DNA of 64,000 nt. Source: Arthrobacter sp. ISL-5 (GTDB lineage: Bacteria > Actinomycetota > Actinomycetes > Actinomycetales > Micrococcaceae). Made by a program: the position numbers and the translations under genes. Positions 1-8,075 of this stretch are shown one piece after another. Under the pieces are notes generated by a model that saw only the letters and a program-made list of their open reading frames with translations, did not search any database and had not been told where the DNA came from. Location of the stretch: positions 49,168 through 113,167 of the forward strand of contig NZ_JAGGPM010000008.1 of the NCBI RefSeq assembly GCF_018613835.1, read 5' to 3'. Every line of letters begins with the position of its first letter. Position 1 is the stretch's first letter.

Positions 1-110
1 CGTTTCTCGAGTCCGAATCCCGCCTGACTCTTGGCCCGGTCAACGCAGGCGGCCACGCCTGACGCGAGGAAGGCACAGCCGATGCAACGAAAAAGTCAAA
101 GTAGGCAACG

Positions 111-139
111 AAAAAGGGCCCCTCTGGGAGGGGCCCTTT
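111..139 (-). terminator. Rho-independent terminator of tRNA-Gly
   Basis: A perfect 10-bp stem (113-122 with 130-139) closes a 7-nt loop. On the minus strand it is followed by a run of five T. It lies 3 nt beyond the tRNA-Gly CCA end, so it ends that transcript. Confidence 0.85.
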
Positions 140-141
140 GC

Positions 142-215
142 TGGAGGGGACGACGGGAATCGAACCCGCGTAATCAGTTTGGAAGACTGAGGCTTTACCA
201 TTAAGCTACGTCCCC
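142..215 (-). tRNA. tRNA-Gly(UCC)
   Basis: Cloverleaf read on the minus strand: 7-bp acceptor stem GGGGACG/CGTCCCC, anticodon loop CTTCCAA with anticodon TCC, T-arm GGTTCGATTCC, discriminator T and an encoded CCA at 142-144. It decodes GGA/GGG glycine codons. It is monocistronic, with its own terminator immediately downstream. Confidence 0.95.
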
Positions 216-337
216 GTAAGAAAGCGTTCCGGCCGGTTGGCCTTCACTCATCTTTCGGACTGGCTGTTGAAGCCGGATATAACTAAACCTAATTCATGCC
301 CCACGTGTCAAATGTGCAAAGCCGGCAGGTATGAACG

Positions 338-343
338 TAGACT
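338..343 (+). promoter_or_regulatory. -10 box (TAGACT) of tRNA-Pro
   Basis: TAGACT matches the actinobacterial TANNNT -10 consensus and lies 13 nt upstream of the mature tRNA-Pro 5' end. No clear -35 is visible. The same hexamer recurs before ileS, ndk, proA and the EEP gene in this window. Confidence 0.55.
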
Positions 344-356
344 GTCCTGTGCATTA

Positions 357-431
357 CGGGGTGTAGCTCAGCTTGGCTAGAGCACCTGCTTTGGGAGCAG
401 GAAGTCGCAGGTTCAAATCCTGTCACCCCGA
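357..431 (+). tRNA. tRNA-Pro(UGG)
   Basis: Cloverleaf with 7-bp acceptor CGGGGTG/CACCCCG, D-arm TAGCTCAGCTTGGCTAGAG, anticodon loop TTTGGGA (anticodon TGG), T-loop GTTCAAATCC and discriminator A. CCA is not encoded. It reads CCA/CCG proline codons and lies 80 nt upstream of tig. Confidence 0.95.
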
Positions 432-511
432 CTCTGCGGCCCGGGCCGATGGCCCGGGCAGAATTACGCGTTTGCAGAACCCCATCCAACAAAACCAGGA
501 GTACTTAGACT

Positions 512-1894
512 GTGAAGAGCGCTGTCGAGAACCTCACCCCCACGCGGGTCAAGCTCAATGTTGAGGTCCCCTTTGAGGAATTGAAGCCCAGCATCGAAGA
601 GGCATACAAGACTGTTGCTTCCCAGATCCAGGTCCCTGGCTTCCGGAAGGGCAAGGTCCCCTCCAAACTGATCGACCAGCGCGTCGGCCGCGGCTACGTG
701 CTGGAGACCGCCATCAACGAGGGCCTCAATGGCTGGTACCAGGCTGCCGTTCAGGAATCGGGCATCCGCCCCCTGAGCCGTCCCGAGGTTGAGATCACCG
801 AGGTTCCGGATCCGTCCGCAACCGACGGCGAGCTCAAGTTCCACGCCGAGGTTGACGTCCGCCCGGAGATCGAACTTCCCGACTACGCCGGCATCAAGGT
901 TGAAGTTGCCGCTGCGGAGTCTTCCGAAGCCGACGTCGACAAGGCACTGGACGAACTGCGCGGCCGTTTCGGCACGCTGAAGTCCGTGGACCGCCCCGCT
1001 GCCGACGGTGACTTCCTCACCATTGACATCACGGCAACCATCGACGGCGCCGAGGTTGACTCGGCTTCGGGCCTGTCCTACCAGGTGGGCGCCGGCACCA
1101 TGCTCGAAGGCATGGACGAGGCAGTCACCGGCCTGAGCGCCGATGAAGACGCCATCTTCGCCACCACCCTCGTGGGCGGCGACCACGCCGGCGAAGCCGC
1201 GCAGGTCAAGGTCGTAGTCAAGTCCGTCAAGGAGCGCGAGCTGCCTGAGGCCAACGACGACTTCGCCCAGTTGGCTTCCGAATTCGACACGCTGGCCGAA
1301 CTGCGCGAAGACCTCGCCAAGCAGGCTGCCGACTCCAAGATCGTCGAGCAGGGCGTCGAGGCCCGCGACAAGGTCCTGGACAAGCTCGTCGAGCTCGTTG
1401 CGGTGCCCGTTCCGGAATCCGTTGTCGAAGAGCAGCTGGAAACCCACTTCAAGGCCGAGAACTCCCACGGTGAAGGCGAGCACGACACCGAAGAGCACCG
1501 CGCCGAGGTCAAGGCCAACACCGAGCGTGCCTTCCAGAACGAAATCATCCTCGACGCCATCGCCGAGAAGGAAGAAGTGGGCGTCAGCCAGAACGAGCTG
1601 ATCGACTACATCGTCACCACCGCCAGCCAGTACGGCATGGACCCGAACCAGTTCGCTCAGATCATCGACCAGAGCGGCCAGGTCCCCATGATGGTCTCCG
1701 AGGTCCGCCGCCGCAAGGCGCTGGCCGTCGTTCTCGGCCAGGCTGAGGTCACGGACTCCGAGGGCAACAAGGTTGACCTGAGCGACTTCGTCCGCCCCGG
1801 CGGCGAAGAGGCTGCTGCCGCCGAAGGCGAGGCGGCAGAAGCGGCTGCAGCCGCGGTCGCCCCGAGCGACGATCCCGCTGCGGCGAAGTTCTAG
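512..1894 (+). CDS. tig: Trigger factor, ribosome-associated chaperone and peptidyl-prolyl isomerase
   Basis: The 460-residue protein begins at GTG 512 behind AGGAG at 497-501. The N-terminal ribosome-binding signature GFRKGKVP is at residues 43-50. The FKBP-type PPIase domain follows around 150-240, and then the helical chaperone arms. Trigger factor binds L23 at the ribosome exit tunnel and holds nascent chains. The C-terminus carries an acidic, alanine-rich tail typical of actinobacterial forms. It lies upstream of clpP1-clpP2-clpX, the arrangement common across bacteria, but is separated from them by its own terminator. Identification is secure. Confidence 0.97.
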   Translation: MKSAVENLTPTRVKLNVEVPFEELKPSIEEAYKTVASQIQVPGFRKGKVPSKLIDQRVGRGYVLETAINEGLNGWYQAAVQESGIRPLSRPEVEITEVPDPSATDGELKFHAEVDVRPEIELPDYAGIKVEVAAAESSEADVDKALDELRGRFGTLKSVDRPAADGDFLTIDITATIDGAEVDSASGLSYQVGAGTMLEGMDEAVTGLSADEDAIFATTLVGGDHAGEAAQVKVVVKSVKERELPEANDDFAQLASEFDTLAELREDLAKQAADSKIVEQGVEARDKVLDKLVELVAVPVPESVVEEQLETHFKAENSHGEGEHDTEEHRAEVKANTERAFQNEIILDAIAEKEEVGVSQNELIDYIVTTASQYGMDPNQFAQIIDQSGQVPMMVSEVRRRKALAVVLGQAEVTDSEGNKVDLSDFVRPGGEEAAAAEGEAAEAAAAAVAPSDDPAAAKF

Positions 1895-1939
1895 TAGCTC
1901 AGATATTTCAGCAGTGAAGTTCCAGTAACTGGCAGCTGC

Positions 1940-1981
1940 GGACAAGCCCCCCGATCCCTGGATCCGGGGGCTTGTCCCTTT
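1940..1981 (+). terminator. Terminator of tig
   Basis: A 12-bp stem (GGACAAGCCCCC with GGGGGCTTGTCC) around a short loop is followed by CTTT. It lies 46 nt after the tig stop codon, so clpP1 needs its own promoter. Confidence 0.8.
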
Positions 1982-2076
1982 AAGCCCCGGCAACCGGGGG
2001 AACCCGGAATTTACGCGGACGATGCGGTCTGCGGCAATCGTGCGCCGTCAGCGAACAGCGCGATTCCGGAGAACAA

Positions 2077-2095
2077 AACCGCAGCGAAAGCGGTT
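2077..2095. promoter_or_regulatory. Inverted repeat AACCGC-N7-GCGGTT upstream of clpP1
   Basis: Perfect 6-bp half-sites flank 7 nt. The repeat ends where a possible -10 (TTAGTGT, 2094-2100) begins, about 58 nt before the clpP1 ATG. Actinobacterial clp promoters are usually ClgR targets, but the spacing here does not fit the published CGC-N5-GCG ClgR core, so the binding protein is unknown. Operator function is inferred from position only. Confidence 0.35.
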
Positions 2096-2152
2096 AGTGT
2101 CCAAGTAGAGAAGTTCAGTGATGTCACCGTCACCAGCGAGAGGTAAGTACAC

Positions 2153-2776
2153 ATGTCACAGCAAGCAGGGGCGCCCCGCATGGCAACTGTCGATCCGGCA
2201 GCCCAGGACAACTACATCTACAACCGCCTGCTGAAAGAGCGCATCATCTGGCTTGGGTCCGAGGTCCGCGATGAAAACGCCAACGCGATCTGCTCGCAGC
2301 TGCTGCTCCTTTCCGCAGAGGATCCCAACAAGGACATCTACCTCTACATCAACTCTCCCGGCGGCTCCGTGACGGCTGGCATGGCCATCTATGACACCAT
2401 GCAGTTCATCTCCAACGACGTCGTCACCGTCGCCACCGGCCTCGCCGCCTCCATGGGCCAGTTCCTGCTGTCGTCCGGCACCAAGGGCAAGCGGTACGCC
2501 ACTCCGAACGCCCGCATCCTGATGCACCAGCCGTCCGGCGGCATCGGCGGCACCGCCTCGGACATCAAGATCCAGGCCGAGCTCATCCTGCACATGAAGA
2601 AAGTCATGGCGGAACTGACGGCCGATCAGACCGGTCAGACGGTGGAGACAATCCTCAAGGACAACGACCGTGACAAGTGGTTCACCGCCACCGAAGCACT
2701 GGAGTACGGCTTCTTTGACAAGATCTCCGCGCATGCCGGCTCGGTAGCCGGCGGCGGCGGAACCGCGCAGAACTAA
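2153..2776 (+). CDS. clpP1: ATP-dependent Clp protease proteolytic subunit ClpP1
   Basis: This 207-residue serine protease subunit has the catalytic triad Ser100 (GLAASMGQF), His125 (MHQPSGG) and Asp174 (DRDKWF). The conserved NSPGGSV strand is at 68-74. Actinobacterial ClpP1 forms a mixed tetradecamer with ClpP2, fed by ClpX or ClpC. The start at ATG 2153 follows GAGAGG; an in-frame ATG at 2180 is less likely. clpP2 begins 38 nt downstream, so the two are co-transcribed. Confidence 0.96.
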   Translation: MSQQAGAPRMATVDPAAQDNYIYNRLLKERIIWLGSEVRDENANAICSQLLLLSAEDPNKDIYLYINSPGGSVTAGMAIYDTMQFISNDVVTVATGLAASMGQFLLSSGTKGKRYATPNARILMHQPSGGIGGTASDIKIQAELILHMKKVMAELTADQTGQTVETILKDNDRDKWFTATEALEYGFFDKISAHAGSVAGGGGTAQN

Positions 2777-2814
2777 CCGGCACGTAGAGCGAACTGAATC
2801 CAGGAGTAAACAAC

Positions 2815-3474
2815 ATGAACTACAACTTCGGCTCGACTGCCGGCAACCTGCCGACCAGCCGTTACGTGCTGCCCCAGTTCGAGGAGCGCACGCCGTACGG
2901 CTTCAAGCGCCAGGACCCCTACACCAAACTCTTCGAAGACCGCATCATCTTCCTCGGCGTGCAGGTGGACGACGCCTCGGCGGACGACGTCATGGCACAG
3001 CTGCTGGTTCTGGAGTCCACGGACCCGGACCGCGATATCACCCTGTACATCAACTCGCCGGGCGGCTCGTTCACCGCCATGACCGCAATCTACGACACGA
3101 TGACGTACATCCGCCCGGAAATCCAGACCGTCTGCCTGGGCCAGGCCGCCAGCGCTGCTGCCGTCCTGCTCGCTGCGGGAACACCCGGCAAGCGGCTTGC
3201 CCTGCCCAACGCCCGCGTGCTGATCCACCAGCCTTCGCTGTCCGGCGGCCAGGGTGGTCAGGCTTCCGACCTTGAGATCCAAGCAGCCGAGGTCATGCGG
3301 ATGCGCTCTTGGCTCGAGGACACCCTGGCCAAGCACTCCGGCCGGACGCCGGAGCAGGTCAACAACGACATCGAGCGCGACAAGATCCTTACCGCTGCCG
3401 AGGCCATGAATTACGGCCTGATTGACCAGGTTCTGGATTCGCGCAAGATCAAGCCGCAGGCGATTGTCAGGTAA
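2815..3474 (+). CDS. clpP2: ATP-dependent Clp protease proteolytic subunit ClpP2
   Basis: The 219-residue second ClpP paralogue has Ser113 (GQAASAAA), His138 (IHQPS) and Asp189 (ERDK). Its N-terminus is longer than that of ClpP1, a feature of the actinobacterial pair in which the two rings differ. CAGGAG lies 10 nt before ATG 2815. All catalytic residues are present, so both subunits should be active. It sits directly after clpP1 in one operon; clpX follows but has its own probable promoter. Confidence 0.96.
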   Translation: MNYNFGSTAGNLPTSRYVLPQFEERTPYGFKRQDPYTKLFEDRIIFLGVQVDDASADDVMAQLLVLESTDPDRDITLYINSPGGSFTAMTAIYDTMTYIRPEIQTVCLGQAASAAAVLLAAGTPGKRLALPNARVLIHQPSLSGGQGGQASDLEIQAAEVMRMRSWLEDTLAKHSGRTPEQVNNDIERDKILTAAEAMNYGLIDQVLDSRKIKPQAIVR

Positions 3475-3556
3475 GAGGCTGTTCCCGGCGCCGGTGAGGT
3501 TCAGATTTTTGGGCCGCACCGGCGTTCGGTTTCCACCCCTCGGGCCGAATGTGACC

Positions 3557-3562
3557 TAGAGT
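3557..3562 (+). promoter_or_regulatory. Putative -10 box (TAGAGT) of clpX
   Basis: TAGAGT fits the TANNNT consensus and would give clpX a leader of about 90 nt. No -35 is obvious. Its presence between clpP2 and clpX suggests clpX can be transcribed separately. Confidence 0.4.
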
Positions 3563-3657
3563 GGATGTAATCACGGCCCGATCCGGGAGGAGATGTCCGT
3601 GATTCAAGCAACCGGTGCACAGCTGCAGCTCGCAGCAAGATACTAAGGGGTTCACAT

Positions 3658-4947
3658 ATGGCTCGGATTGGCGAGAGCACGGATCTGCTCAAGTGCTCTT
3701 TCTGCGGAAAGAGCCAGAAGCAGGTGCGCAAGCTCATTGCCGGGCCCGGCGTCTATATCTGCGACGAGTGCATTGAGCTCTGCAACGAGATCATTGAAGA
3801 AGAGCTCGCGGAAGTAGCCGATCTGGGCAGTTTCGAACTGCCCAAGCCCCGGGAGATCTTCGACTTCCTGCAGGAATACGTCATCGGCCAGGAACCCGCC
3901 AAGCGGTCCCTCGCCGTCGCCGTCTACAACCACTACAAGAGGATCCAGGCCGGCCACGCCCCCAAGAGCGGCAGCCTTGCGGACGGCGTCCATCACGACG
4001 ACGTCGAAATCGCAAAGTCCAACATCCTCCTGATCGGCCCTACCGGCTGTGGCAAGACCTACCTGGCGCAGACCTTGGCGCGCCGGCTGAACGTGCCGTT
4101 CGCCGTTGCCGACGCCACGGCCCTCACCGAGGCCGGCTACGTTGGCGAGGACGTCGAAAACATTCTGCTCAAGCTCATCCAGGCCGCGGACTACGACGTC
4201 AAGAAGGCCGAACAGGGCATCATTTACATCGACGAGATCGACAAGATCTCACGGAAGAGCGAGAACCCCTCGATCACCCGTGATGTCTCCGGGGAGGGCG
4301 TCCAGCAGGCCCTCCTCAAGATCCTCGAGGGCACCGTCGCGTCGGTTCCGCCGCAGGGCGGGCGCAAGCACCCGCACCAGGAATTCATCCAGATCGACAC
4401 CACCAATGTCCTCTTCATCGTCGCTGGTGCCTTCGCAGGCCTGGAGGACATCATTGGTTCGCGGTCCGGACGCAAGGGCATCGGTTTCGGAGCGCCGCTG
4501 AACGAGGTCAAGAACAACACCGACTCCTACGGCGAAGTGATGCCGGAGGACCTGCTCAAATTCGGACTCATTCCGGAGTTCATCGGCCGCCTGCCGGTCA
4601 TCACGACCGTGTCAAACCTGGACCGTCCCGCGCTGATCCAGATTCTTTCCACTCCCAAGAACGCCCTGGTGAAGCAGTACCAGAAGATGTTCCAGCTGGA
4701 CGGCGTTGAACTCGTGTTCGACGACGCCGCGCTGGACCTCATCGCCGACCAGGCCCTGGAGCGGGGAACCGGCGCCCGCGGGCTCCGCGCCATCATGGAG
4801 GAAGTCCTCCTGCCGGTGATGTTCGACCTGCCCAGCAGGGACGACATCGCCAGCGTGGTGATCACGGCCGACGTCGTAGCCAAGAAGGCGCAGCCCACCA
4901 TGATCGCCCACGACGTCGTGGCCAAACGGCGGAATAAATCCGCCTAG
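3658..4947 (+). CDS. clpX: ClpX, AAA+ unfoldase subunit of the Clp protease
   Basis: The 429-residue protein has a C4 zinc-binding domain (Cys13, Cys16, Cys35, Cys38) for substrate and adaptor binding. The AAA+ module has Walker A GPTGCGKT at 127-134, pore loop GYVGED at 160-165 and Walker B IIYIDE around 188-193. It unfolds substrates and threads them into ClpP1P2. The start ATG follows AAGGGG. The length is normal for the family and all signature motifs are intact. Confidence 0.97.
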   Translation: MARIGESTDLLKCSFCGKSQKQVRKLIAGPGVYICDECIELCNEIIEEELAEVADLGSFELPKPREIFDFLQEYVIGQEPAKRSLAVAVYNHYKRIQAGHAPKSGSLADGVHHDDVEIAKSNILLIGPTGCGKTYLAQTLARRLNVPFAVADATALTEAGYVGEDVENILLKLIQAADYDVKKAEQGIIYIDEIDKISRKSENPSITRDVSGEGVQQALLKILEGTVASVPPQGGRKHPHQEFIQIDTTNVLFIVAGAFAGLEDIIGSRSGRKGIGFGAPLNEVKNNTDSYGEVMPEDLLKFGLIPEFIGRLPVITTVSNLDRPALIQILSTPKNALVKQYQKMFQLDGVELVFDDAALDLIADQALERGTGARGLRAIMEEVLLPVMFDLPSRDDIASVVITADVVAKKAQPTMIAHDVVAKRRNKSA

Positions 4948-5088
4948 TTCGTCGCTGTCGCTGATGGTGTGCCTGCGGTACACCATTCCACGCTGACCTC
5001 CACGTGATGCACCTGCGCGATGCATCTGCGCGCCGCCGCCCGTTCTCTTTGCGCGGCGTGCCCACCACGACCAGAGAAGGAAACACCC

Positions 5089-5703
5089 ATGACTGAAACC
5101 ACTTCCAACAAGGCCGACTTCTGGTTCGATCCGCTCTGCCCCTTCGCATGGATCACTTCCCGCTGGATCGGCGAGGTGGAAGGCGTCCGTGACATCGCCA
5201 CCGAGTGGCACGTGATGAGCCTTTCCGTGCTGAACGAGGGCCGGGACCTGGATCCCAAGTACCGCGAAGCCATGGACAAGGCTTGGGGGCCGGTCCGGGT
5301 GATCATCGCCGCCCAGGAACAGCACGGCGACCACGTGGTCAAGGCGCTCTACGACGCCATGGGATCGCAGATCCACGACGGCGGCCAGAAAGACTTCTCG
5401 ATCGTCATCAGCAAGGCACTCGCCGAGTGCGGTCTGCCGGCGGAACTGGCCGCGGCCGCAGAGTCCGACGCATTCGACGTCCAGCTGCGAGCCAGCCACG
5501 AGCAGGGCATCTCCCTAGTGGGCCAGGATGTCGGGACGCCCGTGGTGGCCTTCAACGGCACCGCGTTCTTTGGCCCCGTGCTGACCCGCATTCCCCGCGG
5601 CGAGGAGGCCGGCCGGCTGTGGGACGCCACGGTCACCCTCGCGTCCTACCCGCACTTCTTCGAGATCAAGCGGAGCAGGACCGAGAGCCCGGCCTTCGGC
5701 TAA
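5089..5703 (+). CDS. DsbA-fold oxidoreductase, Rv2466c-like mycothiol-dependent nitroreductase family
   Basis: This 204-residue thioredoxin-fold protein has the N-terminal sequence FWFDPLCPFAWITSRW, the family active-site region. In the characterised mycobacterial enzyme Rv2466c the motif is CPWC; here it is CPFA, leaving one active-site cysteine near residue 16. That suggests a monothiol mechanism with mycothiol, as inference. ATG 5089 was chosen over an upstream in-frame ATG (5020) because AGAAGG lies directly before it. It stands alone between clpX and a long hairpin. Confidence 0.75.
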   Translation: MTETTSNKADFWFDPLCPFAWITSRWIGEVEGVRDIATEWHVMSLSVLNEGRDLDPKYREAMDKAWGPVRVIIAAQEQHGDHVVKALYDAMGSQIHDGGQKDFSIVISKALAECGLPAELAAAAESDAFDVQLRASHEQGISLVGQDVGTPVVAFNGTAFFGPVLTRIPRGEEAGRLWDATVTLASYPHFFEIKRSRTESPAFG

Positions 5704-5729
5704 GCCCTACGGCCTCTACGACCAGCGTT

Positions 5730-5789
5730 GATGCGCCAAGAGCCCCGTAGAACTACATCAGAGTAGTTCTGCCGGGGCTCTTGCGCATC
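5730..5789. terminator. Long 26-bp hairpin after the DsbA-fold gene
   Basis: Two arms (5730-5756 and 5763-5789) pair over 26 bp with two single-base bulges and one G-T pair around the 6-nt loop ATCAGA. No T-run follows on either strand. It starts 27 nt after the stop codon, so termination is the simplest role. It is unusually long for a terminator. Confidence 0.6.
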
Positions 5790-5893
5790 CAATCTAGGGG
5801 GACAACAATAGTTCTTACCCACTTCGAAAGAAGAGGGACGCAAGAACCAAAGATTCAGTGACACTCATCCGACGCAGCCTTCGGCAAAGTCAG

Positions 5894-6010
5894 ATGATGG
5901 CTACCAGTGACAAGGTAGGAAGACCTGAAATTTCCGAGGATCTTGCCAGACTGTCAAAGATGTCACCGGACAGCCGAAAAGTCGAAGCCCCACCAACCGC
6001 AAAACGCTGA
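5894..6010 (+). CDS. Possible 38-residue peptide, function unknown
   Basis: An open frame begins at ATG 5894 and stops at 6008-6010, just inside a hairpin. It is charged and soluble (contains GRPEISEDLARLSKMSP) and unlike shadow translations of flanking genes because no gene overlaps it. The local sequence is less GC-rich than its surroundings. The frame is open back to 5798, so this could also be the 3' remnant of a longer gene. No ribosome binding site is convincing. I do not recognise it. Confidence 0.25.
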   Translation: MMATSDKVGRPEISEDLARLSKMSPDSRKVEAPPTAKR

Positions 6011-6025
6011 TGGGGCTTCCCCTTT
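5984..6025 (+). terminator. Hairpin between the small ORF and the GH15 gene
   Basis: GAAGCCCCA (5984-5992) pairs with TGGGGCTTC (6011-6019), followed by CCCTTTG. It would end transcription entering from 5.8 kb before the GH15 gene. Confidence 0.6.
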
Positions 6026-6027
6026 GT

Positions 6028-6055
6028 CCAAAACACGTTGACCCAAAACACGTTG
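6028..6055. repeat. 13-bp direct repeat CCAAAACACGTTG, two copies
   Basis: Copies at 6028-6040 and 6043-6055 are identical, giving a 15-bp period, about 1.4 helical turns. They lie 40 nt upstream of the GH15 start, so they could be a regulator site or a simple slippage duplication. The stretch 5790-6094 contains otherwise only the small ORF and the hairpin. Confidence 0.5.
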
Positions 6056-6094
6056 CCCCCAGAGCTTGCCCGAACTGCCCGGTCAGGTGTGTCC

Positions 6095-7948
6095 ATGAGC
6101 AGTGCACCAATCGCGGACTACGCCCTCCTGTCCGACTGCTGCTCCGGTGCGCTGGTGACTACGGCCGGCTCCGTGGACTGGCTCTGCTTCCCCCGTTTCG
6201 ACAGCCCCTCGGTGTTCGGCCGTATCCTCGGCCCCGAGGCGGGATTCTGGTCGATCCGGCCCGCCGGTGCCCACTCCTCAACCCGGCGCTACCTCGGACC
6301 CACGCTGGTCCTGGAAACCACCCACACTACCGCCGAGGGATGCGTGACCGTCACGGATGCCCTCGCCCTCGGTGACGGTCGGCGGGGCCACGAGCTCGGT
6401 GCGGACTCTCCGGGCAGCTTACTGCGACAGGTGTCATGCACGCAGGGCTCCGTTGACGTCGACGTCGTCCTTTGCGCTCGACCCGACTATGGCCTCGCCC
6501 GACCCCAGCTCAGCCCAGCCGACGGCGGCCTCCTGCTCCGCGCGGGAGATGCGGTGTTGTCGATCTCGACCCCGGCGGCCTTCCAGCTCAATACAGACCC
6601 CGACACCGGCACTGCGCAGGCACGCCTCGCCCTCCGCGCCGGAGACGTTGTCGGCTTTGCCCTCCACTCTTCGCCCTCCGCAACAGCGGCCCGCGGGAGC
6701 CGGACCCCGGCGTTCTGGAGCCAGGATGACATCGCACGCAGGCTCGAGGACACCGTGGAAGGCTGGACCAGCTGGTCCGGGATGCACCAGAACTACCGCG
6801 GCACGTGGCAAGAGCTTGTGGCCGGCAGCGGACGGATTCTGCAGGCGCTGACCTACTACCCAAGCGGCGCCATCGTGGCAGCCCCCACCACGTCGCTGCC
6901 GGAGGTGGTAGGCGGCACGCGCAACTGGGACTACCGCTACAGCTGGATCCGGGACGCCAGCATGACCCTGCAGGCCCTGTGGGTGGCGGCCTGTCCGGAC
7001 GAGGCCGGGAAGTTCTTCCAGTTCCTGGCGACAGCGGCCGCCGGCCAACTGGCCGGCGGCGAGGAACTGCAGATCATGTTCGGCATCGGCGGTGAACGGG
7101 AGCTCCCCGAACGCGAACTCGCACACCTGCCGGGCTGGCGCGCCAGCGCTCCGGTCCGGGTGGGCAACGGCGCCTGGAACCAGCGCCAGCTCGACGTCTA
7201 TGGCGAGCTTCTGGACGCCGCCGCCACCTTGCCGCAGTATCTCGCGGAGCTGGCACCGGAAACACGGAAGTTCCTTGCCGACGCCGCGGACACGGCCGCC
7301 GCGGGCTGGCGGTCCGCCGATCACGGCATCTGGGAAGTCCGCGGGGAGCCGCGCCACTACCTACACTCCAAGCTCATGTGCTGGGTGGCCGTGGACCGCG
7401 CCATCTCCCTCGCCGGAATCCTGCAGTCAACCGAAAGGGTCCCGCGCTGGACGGAAGCGCGGGACGCGATTGCGGCGTCCATCCGCGCCGAGGGGTGGAG
7501 CGAGGCAGCGAACGCCTACACACAGGCTTACGGTTCTGATGACCTTGATGCTTCGGCCCTGATGCTCTCGATCGTCGGATTCCTGCCGGCAGATGATCCG
7601 GGCATTGTCGCCACGATTGAGGCGATCGAGGAGCGCCTCACGGACCCTCGCGGCCTCGTGTACCGCTACCTGGCCGACGACGGCATGGCAGGAGAGGAGG
7701 GCACGTTCCTGCTGTGCACCTTCTGGCTGGCACACGCCCTCGCCCTCGCCGGACGCACCCAACGCGCCCGTGCCGTCTTCGAGCGGGCGGCCGCGTTCGC
7801 CACGGACCTGGGCCTGATGGCCGAAGAGGTCGCTTCGGACAGCAGCGAGCTCCTGGGTAACTTCCCGCAGGCATTCAGCCACATCGGCCTCATCAATGCG
7901 GCCTGGGCGATCAGCGAAGCCGAGGACCGGGCGGCGGCACGCCCCTGA
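6095..7948 (+). CDS. Glycoside hydrolase family 15 protein (trehalase/glucoamylase-like)
   Basis: The 617-residue protein starts with the N-terminal domain of GH15 trehalases (IADYALLSDCCSGALV, then GSVDWLCFPRFDSPSVF). The (alpha/alpha)6 barrel with NWDYRYSWIRDAS near residue 285 and the C-terminal GNFPQAFSHIGLINAA are family hallmarks. It probably hydrolyses trehalose or alpha-glucans in the cytoplasm; there is no signal peptide. ATG 6095 fits the family N-terminus and has AGGTG ahead of it; an in-frame TTG at 6038 is rejected. It converges on valS across a shared terminator. Substrate is uncertain. Confidence 0.85.
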   Translation: MSSAPIADYALLSDCCSGALVTTAGSVDWLCFPRFDSPSVFGRILGPEAGFWSIRPAGAHSSTRRYLGPTLVLETTHTTAEGCVTVTDALALGDGRRGHELGADSPGSLLRQVSCTQGSVDVDVVLCARPDYGLARPQLSPADGGLLLRAGDAVLSISTPAAFQLNTDPDTGTAQARLALRAGDVVGFALHSSPSATAARGSRTPAFWSQDDIARRLEDTVEGWTSWSGMHQNYRGTWQELVAGSGRILQALTYYPSGAIVAAPTTSLPEVVGGTRNWDYRYSWIRDASMTLQALWVAACPDEAGKFFQFLATAAAGQLAGGEELQIMFGIGGERELPERELAHLPGWRASAPVRVGNGAWNQRQLDVYGELLDAAATLPQYLAELAPETRKFLADAADTAAAGWRSADHGIWEVRGEPRHYLHSKLMCWVAVDRAISLAGILQSTERVPRWTEARDAIAASIRAEGWSEAANAYTQAYGSDDLDASALMLSIVGFLPADDPGIVATIEAIEERLTDPRGLVYRYLADDGMAGEEGTFLLCTFWLAHALALAGRTQRARAVFERAAAFATDLGLMAEEVASDSSELLGNFPQAFSHIGLINAAWAISEAEDRAAARP

Positions 7949-7984
7949 TCCGGCCGGCCCCTGACCCGGGCGGGTGACCCCGGA

Positions 7985-8030
7985 GACGAGCAAGGGCGCC
8001 GGCCAGGTTTCCTGGCACGGCGCCCTCGTC
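7985..8030. terminator. Bidirectional hairpin between GH15 and valS
   Basis: GACGAG (7985-7990) through GGGCGCCG pairs with CGGCGCCC through CTCGTC (8025-8030), with an inner GCCAGG/CCTGGC stem. It sits 37 nt after the plus-strand stop and 46 nt after the minus-strand valS stop, so it can serve both convergent genes. No U-tract is present, as often in actinobacteria. Confidence 0.75.
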
Positions 8031-8075
8031 ACGCTCCGGGGGTTGGACTCACAACATCAGCCCTCCGGACAGGCG

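Noticed and set aside
464..1993. A 509-codon minus-strand frame opposite tig
   Set aside because: It covers the trigger factor gene completely and its composition mirrors tig codon bias.
2077..2095. ClgR box before clpP1
   Set aside because: The repeat has a 7-nt spacer instead of the 5-nt CGC-N5-GCG core, so I list it only as an unassigned inverted repeat.
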